The notes under the pieces: generated by a model
What the model saw: the letters and a program-made list of their open reading frames with translations, nothing else
Database searches by the model: none
What the model was told of the DNA's origin: nothing
Shown here: positions 51,947 to 60,480 of the stretch, in pieces
How the letters are laid out: the number at the start of each line of letters is the position of its first letter
Numbering within the stretch: position 1 is the stretch's first letter
Assembly: GCA_049889095.1 (NCBI GenBank)
Contig: JBLJFK010000001.1
Length of the DNA stretch: 64,000 bases
Strand: one strand, 5' to 3'
Source of the DNA: Ewingella sp049889095
GTDB taxonomy: Bacteria > Pseudomonadota > Gammaproteobacteria > Enterobacterales > Enterobacteriaceae
Position numbers and translations under genes: made by a program

Positions 51947-52657
51947 ATGGATCGATATCCACGCAGTAATGGCTCGATTGTTGAACGTGCTAACACCGGC
52001 ATTCAGGCTTATATGGCGCAGGTCTATGGTTGGATGACCTGTGGCTTGTTACTCACCGCTTTCGTTGCCTGGTATGCTTCGCGATCCCCTGCGATCCTCG
52101 GCTTCATCTTCTCCAGCCAGATCACGTTCTTTGGTTTGATTATTGCGCAGTTGGCGCTGGTATTTGTGATTTCCGGTATGGTTAACCGCCTGAGCGGTAC
52201 TGTCGCCACTGGGCTGTTTATGTTGTATTCGGCTCTGACGGGGTTGACGCTTTCCAGCATTTTCATTGTCTATACCGGCTCATCTATCGCCAGTACCTTC
52301 GTGGTTGCCGGTGGGATGTTTGGTGCAATGAGTGTTTACGGTTACACCACTAAGCGCGATCTCAGCCGTATGGGCAGCCTGTTGTTCATGGCGCTGATCG
52401 GTATTGTGCTGGCTTCCTTGGTTAACATCTGGCTTAAAAGCTCGGCGCTGATGTGGGCTGTGACCTACATTGGTGTGGTGGTCTTCGTCGGTCTGACTGC
52501 CTATGACACCCAGAAGCTGAAAAACATGGGTGAGCAGTTGTCGGTCAATGACAAAGACAACTTCCGTAAATACTCGATTGTTGGTGCACTGACGTTATAT
52601 TTAGACTTCATCAACCTGTTCCTGATGCTTTTACGCATCTTTGGCAACCGCCGTTAA
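51947..52657 (+). CDS. ybhL: YbhL, Bax inhibitor-1 family membrane protein
   Basis: 236 residues (E. coli 234) with seven membrane helices and the C-terminal LTLYLDFINLFLMLLRIFG typical of BI-1/YccA proteins. Possible ion channel or membrane stress role; not established. The ATG at 51947 follows AGAGG; the longer frame from 51920 lacks support. The region after it is a large palindromic element. Confidence 0.95.
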   Translation: MDRYPRSNGSIVERANTGIQAYMAQVYGWMTCGLLLTAFVAWYASRSPAILGFIFSSQITFFGLIIAQLALVFVISGMVNRLSGTVATGLFMLYSALTGLTLSSIFIVYTGSSIASTFVVAGGMFGAMSVYGYTTKRDLSRMGSLLFMALIGIVLASLVNIWLKSSALMWAVTYIGVVVFVGLTAYDTQKLKNMGEQLSVNDKDNFRKYSIVGALTLYLDFINLFLMLLRIFGNRR

Positions 52658-52732
52658 GGTTTTTGATTGCATAGGTGAGGGGCGCTGAAAAGTGTCCCTT
52701 TCTTTTTGGGTGGCAGCCCAGTACTGCTTTTG

Positions 52733-53411
52733 AATTCAGCTTCAACTTCAGCTTCAAGGTCGTGGGCGTCGGCCCACACACGATGCGTTCGGATTACGAT
52801 CCGAATTGGTTTTTCAATTCAATTTCAACGTCAAGGTCGTGGGCTCGCCGCCCACACTGGCCCAAAGGAGGTTTAAACGAACCTCCTTTGGAATCCTGCG
52901 TTTTTTGCTGCTGTAACACCGCAGCTGCGCGAGTCACAATGGCCGTGTTTCAGGCATTTCCGTTATAGCCGCAAAATGTCGCCGCTTAGGCGGTGCCTTC
53001 GTTCGCTGCGGGTTACAACCCGCGTAAAAAGACTCGCGGTTTTTCACCTCTTGCTCAGCGCCATTTTTGAATGCGGCTCATACTTTTTTAAAACCAATAC
53101 CAGTCTGGTTTTGAATGTGAATTTGGGTTTGGGTTTAGAATTTTGAAGAAGCTTAGGCCGCATTCAAAATGTCACCGGCAAGTCGGTGGCGAGACAACGT
53201 CTCTTCCGTTGCCTCAAACCCGCAGCCCGGAGGGCTGACATTTTGCGGCTATCGCTGTGGCATCTGAAACACGGCCATTATGACCCGCGAAGCTGCTGTT
53301 TTAAAAAAGCTCGGATTCCAAGGGCCCGAGCGCCTGCGGGCCTTTGGTCGGTGTGGGCCGACGCCCACGACCTTGAAATTGACCTTGAAATTGACCTTGA
53401 AATTGAACTTA
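52733..53411. repeat. Large modular imperfect palindrome with covarying hairpins
   Basis: A left arm (about 52813-52985) and a right arm (about 53218-53411) are diverged inverted copies centred near 53112. Both carry AATGGCCGTGTTTCAG (52938; reverse at 53264) and ATAGCCGCAAAATGTC (52965; reverse at 53237). Each arm has, in the same order, a GTGGGC/GCCCAC hairpin, a long CCAA...TTGG hairpin (52862-52891; 53318-53347) and a short GC hairpin, with different but complementary stem sequences. A partial extra copy lies at 52733-52805. An inner 13-bp inverted repeat (53065-53077 / 53157-53169) and a central AAAACCA/TGGTTTT hairpin fill the middle. No credible gene. Confidence 0.8.
53369..53404. repeat. 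Three tandem 12-base repeats
   Basis: GACCTTGAAATT is repeated three times head to tail at the right end of the palindromic element. Related but less regular TTCAA-rich units occur at the left end (52730-52760). Confidence 0.9.
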
Positions 53412-53423
53412 AGAAATTTGAAA

Positions 53424-54626
53424 TTAAAACCGCGACTGGCGTGTCGGCACACGCCGGAAACTCCACCATACCTGGGCGGTATTAAACAACACCAGAACTG
53501 CGGTCACGAGGAATACCCAGCGAAAGCCCATCATGGCGGAGATGCTGGAGCCTAGCAGCGGGCCGATCACATTTCCCATATACATAAATGACTGGTTGTA
53601 ACCGAAGATGCGTCCAGTCGTCTGGTCACTGCTGTATTTCACCAGCAGCGCCTGAACGGCAGGCATAAGCGCGCCGTCGCCGAATCCGAGCATAAACCGC
53701 AAAATACCGAGCTGAGTCGCGGAGCTGATGGTGGCCATCAGGCAGAACAGCACAAAACAAAATATCAGCGCAGCGATGAGGATCCGATGCGCGCCGATTC
53801 GGTCACCGAGCTTGCCAAGTTTTGGTGCTGACATCAGTGCCGACACGCCGGGCACGGCAGCGATAACTCCGCTGATAAAGGCAATATTGCTGGTGTCTGG
53901 TGACAGTTCGCGAATAAACAGCGTGAGGATCGGGCTTATCGACCCGTTCGCCAGCTGAATCATCATGGTGGTGACGAACAGGCTAAGGATCAGCCACGGA
54001 TAGGGCAGGGCAGTGAACACGGCTTTACCGCTGAGGCGGTTGGCCTTGGTGATCGGCACCACTCGCTCTTTAATCAGGAAGAAGGTGATCAGAAAGCTGA
54101 TAAACAGCATGCCGCTGGTAACGAAAAATACCGTGCGCAGCCCGAGATGGTCGGCCATAAAACCGCCCAGCAATGGGCCTATGATCACCCCGGAAACCTG
54201 CCCGGTCGAGAGTGTGCCCAACGCCCAGCCGCTTTTATTACGCGGCACCTGCGATGCAACCAGCGCCATGGCATTGGGAATATAGCCTGATGTTAGCCCC
54301 ATCAGGGTGCGCAGGATGAACAACTGCCAGACATTGGTGGCAAACCCCTGCAACATCATAACAATCGCCATACCGAGCGCGGCGCGCAGCAGCATCAGCT
54401 TACGCCCTTTGCGATCAGCAAGGCTGCCCCATAAGGGCGCGACCACTGCTGACACCAGAAACGAACCGCTGAATACCAGACCTGACCACAAACTGAGTGA
54501 GGCGTGGGAAGTGACGCCGAGTTGTTCGATATAAAGAGGCAGGAAGGGTAGGATTTCGCTCATTGCCATGCCGGTGAAAAAACAGCCCAGCCAGACGGAG
54601 ATTAGATTGAGTTTCCAGGTTTCCAT
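53424..54626 (-). CDS. mdtG: MFS drug efflux transporter, MdtG-like
   Basis: About 400 residues from the ATG at 54626 (METWKLNLISVWLG); an ATG at 54674 is in frame, and neither has a strong Shine-Dalgarno. Twelve membrane helices. GLADRKGRKLMLLR-type motif A (GSLADRKGRKLMLLRAALGM), QVPRNKSGWALGTLSTGQVSG and ILTLFIRELS match E. coli MdtG (408). Proton-coupled efflux, substrates unknown here. Its 3' end abuts the palindromic element. Confidence 0.85.
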   Translation of the reverse strand: METWKLNLISVWLGCFFTGMAMSEILPFLPLYIEQLGVTSHASLSLWSGLVFSGSFLVSAVVAPLWGSLADRKGRKLMLLRAALGMAIVMMLQGFATNVWQLFILRTLMGLTSGYIPNAMALVASQVPRNKSGWALGTLSTGQVSGVIIGPLLGGFMADHLGLRTVFFVTSGMLFISFLITFFLIKERVVPITKANRLSGKAVFTALPYPWLILSLFVTTMMIQLANGSISPILTLFIRELSPDTSNIAFISGVIAAVPGVSALMSAPKLGKLGDRIGAHRILIAALIFCFVLFCLMATISSATQLGILRFMLGFGDGALMPAVQALLVKYSSDQTTGRIFGYNQSFMYMGNVIGPLLGSSISAMMGFRWVFLVTAVLVLFNTAQVWWSFRRVPTRQSRF

Positions 54627-55017
54627 GGTGCTGAGGGATTGCCTTAATAAAAGAGTATTAACTTTGGCAAGCATAGCAAGCCAGATGACGCAAGGGACGG
54701 CAAAAAGTGGTAAGTGAAGTTCACTGTGGTAATTTGCTATCCTGAATCAGCCATTTTGGCTATCACGGTATAAAATGCCGTAGCTATTGAAAAAACAATA
54801 GTTAATGCCTTATACCCTCGCGGCAAACTCCCTGTTACGCCTCCATTTTTATATAATTTCACGCAGCGGTCAGTCTTGTGTTAAAATCGCTGGAACTGGC
54901 GCACTGCAGTTTGTGCCGAATCCTCGTGGTAATGCCTCATTTGCCTCGTCTGATCATCCACTCTTGAAACTGCACCGAACCCCGTTCGGGTTAGAGTGGA
55001 CTGGAGCTTTTCCTTAT
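54627..55017. other. Gap between the MdtG-like gene and rhlE
   Basis: About 390 bases. It holds a CTATTG-AAAAAA-CAATAG hairpin (54784-54801) and a candidate rhlE -10 TAAAAT (54882-54887) with a weak -35 (TTCACG, 54858). This would give an untranslated leader of about 125 bases. The rhlE frame is open through much of it but without homology. Confidence 0.45.
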
Positions 55018-56424
55018 ATGTCATTTGATTCTCTCGGCTTAAGTGCCGAAATTTTGCGTGCTGTTGAAGAACAGGGCTATCGTGTACCTACGCCTATTCA
55101 GAGCCAGGCTATCCCTGTTGTTCTGCAAGGCCGTGACCTGATGGCAAGTGCGCAAACCGGTACCGGTAAAACCGCTGGTTTTACATTGCCACTGCTAAAC
55201 ATGCTCAGCCATTCCAACGCGCAATTCAAAGGACGTCGCCCTGTTCGTGCGCTGATCCTGACCCCGACGCGTGAACTGGCGGCGCAGATTGGCGAAAACG
55301 TCGCGTCTTACAGCAAATACCTGACCCTGCGTTCTTTGGTCGTATTTGGCGGCGTAAGCATTAACCCGCAGATGATGAAACTACGCGCAGGCGTAGATGT
55401 GCTGATCGCGACCCCTGGTCGTCTTCTGGACTTAGAACATCAGAACGCGGTGGATTTATCCAAAGTTGAAATTCTGGTGCTGGACGAAGCTGATCGCATG
55501 CTGGATATGGGCTTCATCCACGACATCCGTCGCGTTCTGGCTAAACTGCCAGCTAAGCGCCAGAACCTGTTGTTCTCTGCTACCTTCTCCGATGAGATCA
55601 AAGGTCTGGCCAGCAAGTTGCTGACTAACCCGGCTTCCGTCGAAGTGGCGCGTCGTAATACCGCGTCAGAGCAGATCGAACAAAGCGTGCATTTTGTTGA
55701 TAAAAAACGCAAAAGAGAACTGCTGTCTCAGATGATTGGCGAAGGCGACTGGAGACAGGTGCTGGTATTTACCCGTACTAAACACGGCGCAAACCATCTG
55801 GCAGAGCAGCTGAATAAGGATGGCATCACCGCCTCCGCGATTCACGGTAACAAAAGTCAGGGCGCACGTACCCGTGCACTGGCCGACTTCAAAGACGGCG
55901 GCGTTCGCGTGCTGGTTGCAACCGACATCGCGGCCCGTGGTCTGGATATCGATCAGTTGCCACACGTAGTGAACTACGAGTTGCCGAACGTGCCTGAAGA
56001 TTACGTTCACCGTATCGGCCGTACTGGCCGTGCAGAATCAACCGGTGAAGCGATCTCACTGGTCTGCGTTGATGAACACAAATTGCTGCGTGATATTGAG
56101 CGTTTGCTCAAGCGTGAAGTTCCACGTATCGCGCTGGAAGGCTACGAGCCGGATCCAACCATTAGAGCTGAGCCGATCATCAATGGTCGTCAGGGCAGTG
56201 GTGGCGGCGGTCGTGGTGCTCCGCGTCAGGGTGGAGGTCAGCGCTCTGGTTCAGGTGCTCCTCGCTCAAGCGCACCGCGCTCAGCAGGCAGTGGCCAACG
56301 CAGCGGCAACGGCGGTGGGGAAAACCGTGGTTCAGGCGAAGGCCGTCCGGCTGCTCGTCCTGCCCGCGCAGCCAATGCCGGTCAGCGTCGTTCAGGTCCT
56401 CCGGCTGGCGGCCGCAAGCCGTAA
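55018..56424 (+). CDS. rhlE: RhlE, DEAD-box ATP-dependent RNA helicase
   Basis: 468 residues from the ATG at 55018 (MSFDSLGLSAEILRAVEEQG). Q motif TPIQSQAIP, Walker A AQTGTGKT, DEAD (VLDEADRMLDMGF), SAT, and motif VI HRIGRTGRAES. A C-terminal Gly/Arg/Ser-rich tail (about 385-468) binds RNA non-specifically. It acts in ribosome assembly and RNA turnover. Somewhat longer than E. coli RhlE (454) because of the tail. Confidence 0.97.
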   Translation: MSFDSLGLSAEILRAVEEQGYRVPTPIQSQAIPVVLQGRDLMASAQTGTGKTAGFTLPLLNMLSHSNAQFKGRRPVRALILTPTRELAAQIGENVASYSKYLTLRSLVVFGGVSINPQMMKLRAGVDVLIATPGRLLDLEHQNAVDLSKVEILVLDEADRMLDMGFIHDIRRVLAKLPAKRQNLLFSATFSDEIKGLASKLLTNPASVEVARRNTASEQIEQSVHFVDKKRKRELLSQMIGEGDWRQVLVFTRTKHGANHLAEQLNKDGITASAIHGNKSQGARTRALADFKDGGVRVLVATDIAARGLDIDQLPHVVNYELPNVPEDYVHRIGRTGRAESTGEAISLVCVDEHKLLRDIERLLKREVPRIALEGYEPDPTIRAEPIINGRQGSGGGGRGAPRQGGGQRSGSGAPRSSAPRSAGSGQRSGNGGGENRGSGEGRPAARPARAANAGQRRSGPPAGGRKP

Positions 56425-56439
56425 GCTTTGACCTGAATG

Positions 56440-56478
56440 AAAAAACCGCCTCAGCGTTTGCTGCAGGCGGTTTTTTTT
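56440..56478. terminator. Bidirectional terminator after rhlE
   Basis: AAAACCGCCT pairs with AGGCGGTTTT around an inner CAGC/GCTG stem. Eight T bases follow and several A bases precede, so it can serve rhlE and the convergent regulator gene. Confidence 0.92.
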
Positions 56479-56487
56479 GGCTGTTAT

Positions 56488-57153
56488 TTATAACCAGATA
56501 CGGTAAGCGCAGCGGCGTGCGCCTTGCAGAATATGCTCGGTACGTTCGACGTTGGCCTCAAGCGTGGCGCTGAACACCTCTCGCTCTGCACGACAAAATC
56601 CCTGGCAGGTGGCCGCTGCAGCGCAAATTGGGCAGTGGTTTTCGATCAGCAGAAAGCTGCCATCCTCTTCCTGTTGCCAGTCCGCCATATAGCCTTCGCG
56701 GGTGCGGATTGCCGTCAGCCGCCTCAAGCGTTCCTCCAGCGTCGTTGCACCGGCCATCGCCTGCTGATAGGCGTTACGGGTCTGTTCTTCGCGGCCGGAG
56801 ATCAGTTTATCCAGCGCCTTCTCACCTAATGATGAGCGGATCAGCGTGAGCAGCTGTACGGTCAGGTCAGCGTGGGCATCTGGAAAACGAGCGTGGCCGC
56901 TGGCGGTGAGTTGCCAGAACTGTGCCGGACGGCCAACGCCCTGTGAAACTGACTTCGCCTCAACCAGTCCCTCTTTTGCCAGCTTGACGAACTGCTGGCG
57001 CGCTGCTTCACCGGTGGTGCCGAGAATGTTACCGGCGTCACTGGTCTGTAATTCTCCCCGTGTTTTGAGCAGCAGCAGCAGGCGCTCTGCTACGCTTTGT
57101 TTCATCACATTTTGATGCATGTCACCTGAATTTTCCAAGTCATCACTTGACAT
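56488..57153 (-). CDS. Cysteine-rich winged-helix regulator (SufR/ArsR-like)
   Basis: 221 residues with a GAGGAGA Shine-Dalgarno. N-terminal winged helix (about 18-90; LQTSDAGNILGTTGEAARQQ, GRPAQFWQLT). The C-terminal part has five cysteines, four in a Cys174-x2-Cys177-x5-Cys183-x3-Cys187 cluster plus Cys215, resembling SufR-type iron-sulfur or redox sensors. Divergent from an MFS transporter with a palindrome between, so it probably represses that transporter. The effector is unknown. Confidence 0.82.
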   Translation of the reverse strand: MSSDDLENSGDMHQNVMKQSVAERLLLLLKTRGELQTSDAGNILGTTGEAARQQFVKLAKEGLVEAKSVSQGVGRPAQFWQLTASGHARFPDAHADLTVQLLTLIRSSLGEKALDKLISGREEQTRNAYQQAMAGATTLEERLRRLTAIRTREGYMADWQQEEDGSFLLIENHCPICAAAATCQGFCRAEREVFSATLEANVERTEHILQGARRCAYRIWL

Positions 57154-57195
57154 ATTGTCTCCTCAGGTTCTAGATTACGGTATGAATTAGTATTC

Positions 57196-57209
57196 CAAGA
57201 TATTTCTTG
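57196..57209. promoter_or_regulatory. Palindromic operator candidate between regulator and MFS gene
   Basis: CAAGATATTTCTTG is a 5-4-5 inverted repeat midway in the 124-base divergent promoter region, a plausible site for the cysteine-rich regulator. Confidence 0.5.
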
Positions 57210-57277
57210 TTTAATGTTAGCACATTCACGACGCACCACAACCAGGTCCGTGATCAAACAATAGTAAGGGACGATAC

Positions 57278-58711
57278 ATGACAGAGAATCAGAGCGGCTG
57301 GAGCGGATTATTCAGCGCAGAGAACCGGGGCAGTGCGGTTGCACTCAGCGCTGGCGTCGCGCTGTATGCGACCAACAGCTATATCGTGATCACTATCTTG
57401 CCCTCGGTCGTGCAGGATATTGGCGGTCTAACGTGGTATGCCTGGAACATGACGCTGTTTGTGGTCAGTTCGATCCTCGGTGCTGCTTTGTCGGCACGCC
57501 TGATGCGTGAAGCCGGGCCACGCGGTAGCTATCTGACTGCGACCGGTATCTTTATGATCGGTTCGGCACTGTGCGCCGTGGCACCCAGCATGCAGATTCT
57601 ACTGTTGGGACGAGCGATTCAGGGGTTAGGCGGGGGATTCCTGTTTGCACTCTCCTACGCCATGATCAATCTGGTGTTTAAAGAGTCGCTGTGGCCGCGT
57701 GCCATGGCGCTGATCTCTGCCATGTGGGGTATCGCGACGTTAGTTGGTCCGGCGATTGGTGGCATCTTTGCTGAACTGCATGCCTGGCGTTACGCCTTCG
57801 GACTACTGGTGCCGGTGACCTTGCTATTCGGCGTATTGGTTTGGCGCACTTTACCGGCGCAGCAAGTGAAACCGCAGGCGGCAGAACCGCTCCCGTTCAT
57901 TCAACTGGCTCTGCTGACCGGATCTGTGCTGGTGGTGTCGGCCGGGAGTTTATCAGCCCACGGCTGGGTGAATCTCGGCGGTATTGTGGTGGCTATTCTG
58001 ATGATGCTGCTGCTGCGTCAGCGGGAATTCACGGCTAAGGTTCGCCTGCTGCCGCGCAATTCGTTATCACTCTCCTCACCGCTGTGCTGGTTGTACATGA
58101 CGATGGCACTGCTGATGATCGGCCTTGGGTGTGAAATCTACGTACCTTATATGTTGCAACACCTGCACGGGCAGACACCGCTCGCTGCAGGCTACATTAC
58201 CGCAGCCGCAGCCGCCGGCTGGACGCTGAGTGAAATGACCAGCGCGGGCTGGACGGGTCGCCGTGTCAATCAGTCGATCGTCTCCGGCCCGGCCATTCTG
58301 GCGGCAGGACTGCTACTCTTACTGGCGTCGGTTCCGGTGGTTTTCGGCCCGCCGTGGTTCAATCTGAGTGGCATCATATTGGGTCTGACACTGGCCGGCT
58401 TCGGCATCGGCCTTGGCTGGCCTCATCTGCTGACCCGCGTATTACAGCAGGCCGACGCCCAAGAGAAAGAGACCGCCGGTGCCTCTATTACGCTGGTGCA
58501 ATCTTTCGCCGCTGCGCTGGGGGCCGCACTGGCCGGAACCATCGCTAACCTTGCCGGTGTTAACAGCGCTCAGCCTGATGCTGCCAGTAATGCTGCGTTC
58601 TGGCTGTTCTTGTTCTTCATCATCCCGTCCGGGCTGGGCGTTTTCACCGCCTGGCGTTCGGTGAAAAAACGCCGTATTTCTCATCCTGAAGTTCTTGTAT
58701 ACCCAAAATAA
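57278..58711 (+). CDS. MFS transporter, probable efflux pump
   Basis: 477 residues, about 12-14 membrane helices, with GRAIQGLGGGFLFALSYAMI (motif C-type region) and LVGPAIGGIFAELHAWRYAFG. Start MTENQSGWSGLF has an AAGGGA Shine-Dalgarno. Substrate unknown; a divergent cysteine-rich regulator suggests inducible efflux. Its last codons (VYPK and stop) lie inside an ERIC-type repeat, so its C-terminus has been set by that repeat. Confidence 0.87.
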   Translation: MTENQSGWSGLFSAENRGSAVALSAGVALYATNSYIVITILPSVVQDIGGLTWYAWNMTLFVVSSILGAALSARLMREAGPRGSYLTATGIFMIGSALCAVAPSMQILLLGRAIQGLGGGFLFALSYAMINLVFKESLWPRAMALISAMWGIATLVGPAIGGIFAELHAWRYAFGLLVPVTLLFGVLVWRTLPAQQVKPQAAEPLPFIQLALLTGSVLVVSAGSLSAHGWVNLGGIVVAILMMLLLRQREFTAKVRLLPRNSLSLSSPLCWLYMTMALLMIGLGCEIYVPYMLQHLHGQTPLAAGYITAAAAAGWTLSEMTSAGWTGRRVNQSIVSGPAILAAGLLLLLASVPVVFGPPWFNLSGIILGLTLAGFGIGLGWPHLLTRVLQQADAQEKETAGASITLVQSFAAALGAALAGTIANLAGVNSAQPDAASNAAFWLFLFFIIPSGLGVFTAWRSVKKRRISHPEVLVYPK

Positions 58712-58755
58712 TTTGAATTACAGCCAATGTAGCAGCGGCTTGAAGTATGGAGGGC
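58700..58755. repeat. Truncated ERIC-type repeat overlapping the MFS gene end
   Basis: TACCCAAAATAATTTGAATT and GCGGCTTGAAGTATGGAGGG are ERIC ends joined with the centre missing. The MFS stop codon (58709-58711) lies within it. Confidence 0.7.
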
Positions 58756-58816
58756 ATATTGCTATAGCAGGGCGTTCACCCGTATTATTGCCCGTCATTT
58801 TTTAAGGGTGAACGTC

Positions 58817-59746
58817 ATGCGTGTATTACTGGCTCCGATGGAAGGCGTACTGGATCCTTTGGTCAGAGAACTTCTGACCGAAGTGAATGATTACGACTTA
58901 TGCATCACCGAGTTTTTGCGCGTGGTCGACATGCTGCTTCCCGCCAAATCCTTCTATCGTCGCTGTCCTGAATTACTTAACCATAGCCGCACGCCTTCCG
59001 GCACCCGGGTTCGCATCCAGTTATTGGGGCAATATCCGCAATGGCTGGCAGAAAATGCCGCGCTGGCAGTGAAACTCGGCTCGTACGGCGTTGATCTTAA
59101 CTGCGGTTGCCCGTCGAATACGGTGAACGGCAGCGGTGGTGGCGCGACATTGCTAAAAGATCCCGAGCTGATTTATCAGGGTGCCAAAGCCATGCGTGAG
59201 GCGGTTCCTGCTGAGTTGCCGGTCACGGTGAAAGTCCGTCTCGGCTGGGATTCTCTGGCGCAGAGCTTTGAAATTGCCGATGCGGTACAGCAGGCCGGTG
59301 CGACAGAATTAACCGTGCATGGACGTACTAAGGAAGACGGTTATAAAGCCGAACGTATTAACTGGCAGGCAATAGCGGACATCCGCCAACGGCTGACTAT
59401 TCCGGTGATCGCTAACGGTGAGATTTGGAACTACGCCAGTGCGCAGGCGTGTATGAAAGTGACGGGGTGTGACTCGGTGATGATCGGCCGCGGCGCATTG
59501 AATATTCCGAACCTCAGCCGCGTGGTGAAATACAACGAACCCCGGATGCCGTGGGCTGATGTGATGATCCTGCTACAAAAATATACGCATCTGGAAAAGC
59601 AGGGTGACACCGGTTTGTACCATGTCGCACGCATCAAACAGTGGCTGGGATATTTGCGCAAAGAGTACGAAGAAGCGACAGAAATGTTCAATGAAGTACG
59701 CGCGTTGAAAACATCGAAAACTATCTCAGAACGTATTAACCGCTGA
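58817..59746 (+). CDS. dusC: DusC, tRNA-dihydrouridine(16) synthase
   Basis: 309 residues from the ATG at 58817 (AAGGG, 8-base spacing); a GTG at 58808 is in frame. FMN-dependent TIM-barrel: APMEGVLD, DLNCGCPSNTVNGSGGGATLL (catalytic Cys), VKVRLGWDS, HGRTKEDGYKAE, NGEIW and MIGRGAL. It reduces U16 in tRNAs. Close to E. coli DusC (315). Confidence 0.96.
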   Translation: MRVLLAPMEGVLDPLVRELLTEVNDYDLCITEFLRVVDMLLPAKSFYRRCPELLNHSRTPSGTRVRIQLLGQYPQWLAENAALAVKLGSYGVDLNCGCPSNTVNGSGGGATLLKDPELIYQGAKAMREAVPAELPVTVKVRLGWDSLAQSFEIADAVQQAGATELTVHGRTKEDGYKAERINWQAIADIRQRLTIPVIANGEIWNYASAQACMKVTGCDSVMIGRGALNIPNLSRVVKYNEPRMPWADVMILLQKYTHLEKQGDTGLYHVARIKQWLGYLRKEYEEATEMFNEVRALKTSKTISERINR

Positions 59747-59814
59747 CCGTTTTCCCTGGCTTCTCCGCGCGCGCGTGCTTGATGAAAATTAAATCAACAC
59801 AACGGAGAAATATC

Positions 59815-60246
59815 ATGGATAACAAAGACATTGGCTTAACTCACGTCGCATTTACCGTAAAAAACCTCGATGTCAGTGTCGCTTTCTATCAAAAATACGC
59901 TGATATGAAAGTGATCCATCACCGCAAACTGGCGGACACTGGCGACGTTAATGCCGTGGCCTGGCTCTCTGATCTGACCCGTAATTTCGCCATCGTGCTG
60001 GTCCAATCCACCACCCTGCAAGACACACCGTTGGGGCCTTTTGGCCACTTAGGTGTTGCTTGCGGGTCAAAGGCCATTATGGATTCGCGCCTCGATGCCG
60101 CGCGGGCTGACGGGATCTTGCGGAAAGAACCGGTGGATTCCGGTGCGCCTGTCGGTTACTGGGCTTATCTCTCGGACCCCGACGGCAACACGCTTGAGCT
60201 TTCGTTTGGGCAGGCGATTGGTTATCAGGTTGAGGTAAGTGAATAG
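59815..60246 (+). CDS. VOC-family (glyoxalase/bleomycin resistance-like) protein
   Basis: 143 residues from the ATG at 59815 (CGGAGA Shine-Dalgarno). Paired beta-alpha-beta-beta-beta units with LTHVAFTVKNLDVSVAFYQK and SDPDGNTLELSFGQ, the metal-site pattern of vicinal oxygen chelate enzymes. Substrate unknown. The frame extends to 59779 without support. Confidence 0.85.
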   Translation: MDNKDIGLTHVAFTVKNLDVSVAFYQKYADMKVIHHRKLADTGDVNAVAWLSDLTRNFAIVLVQSTTLQDTPLGPFGHLGVACGSKAIMDSRLDAARADGILRKEPVDSGAPVGYWAYLSDPDGNTLELSFGQAIGYQVEVSE

Positions 60247-60355
60247 ATTTTTCAACACCATCCTGGAAAGACGTTGCGCAATATCCGCAGCGGCTTTTCC
60301 TTCATACTGAGACCCCCTCGCAAGCGTTCACTTACTCGCCAGCCCATGCTCTTAG

Positions 60356-60386
60356 GGCATTTGTGACAGACTTTGTGACAAATGCC
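60356..60386. repeat. Inverted and direct repeats before pbpG
   Basis: GGCATTTGT (60356-60364) pairs with ACAAATGCC (60378-60386). Inside, TTTGTGACA occurs twice in direct orientation, 3 bases apart. It may be a terminator-like stem for the VOC gene or a regulator site upstream of the pbpG promoter. Confidence 0.5.
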
Positions 60387-60400
60387 TGCATAAAATCCGG

Positions 60401-60429
60401 GTGTCATCTTGCTTCACCTCCCTTATAAT
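60401..60429 (+). promoter_or_regulatory. pbpG promoter
   Basis: A perfect TATAAT (60424-60429) with GTGTCA 17 bases upstream (60401-60406), 52 bases before the pbpG start. Confidence 0.55.
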
Positions 60430-60480
60430 CCCCGGCAGTTCCGGTGAGTTAATGATGACAACCTTTTTAAATACAGAGCA

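Noticed and set aside
53186..53485. Several open frames on both strands inside the palindromic element, such as one ending near 53452 on the minus strand.
   Set aside because: They are translations of hairpins and 12-base tandem repeats (FKVNFKVNFKV), lack ribosome binding sites and have mirror images in the other arm. Frames like this are a by-product of the repeat.
54805..55017. 71-codon N-terminal extension of rhlE.
   Set aside because: Homology to RhlE begins at MSFDSLGLSAE; the extension covers the likely promoter and has no family resemblance.
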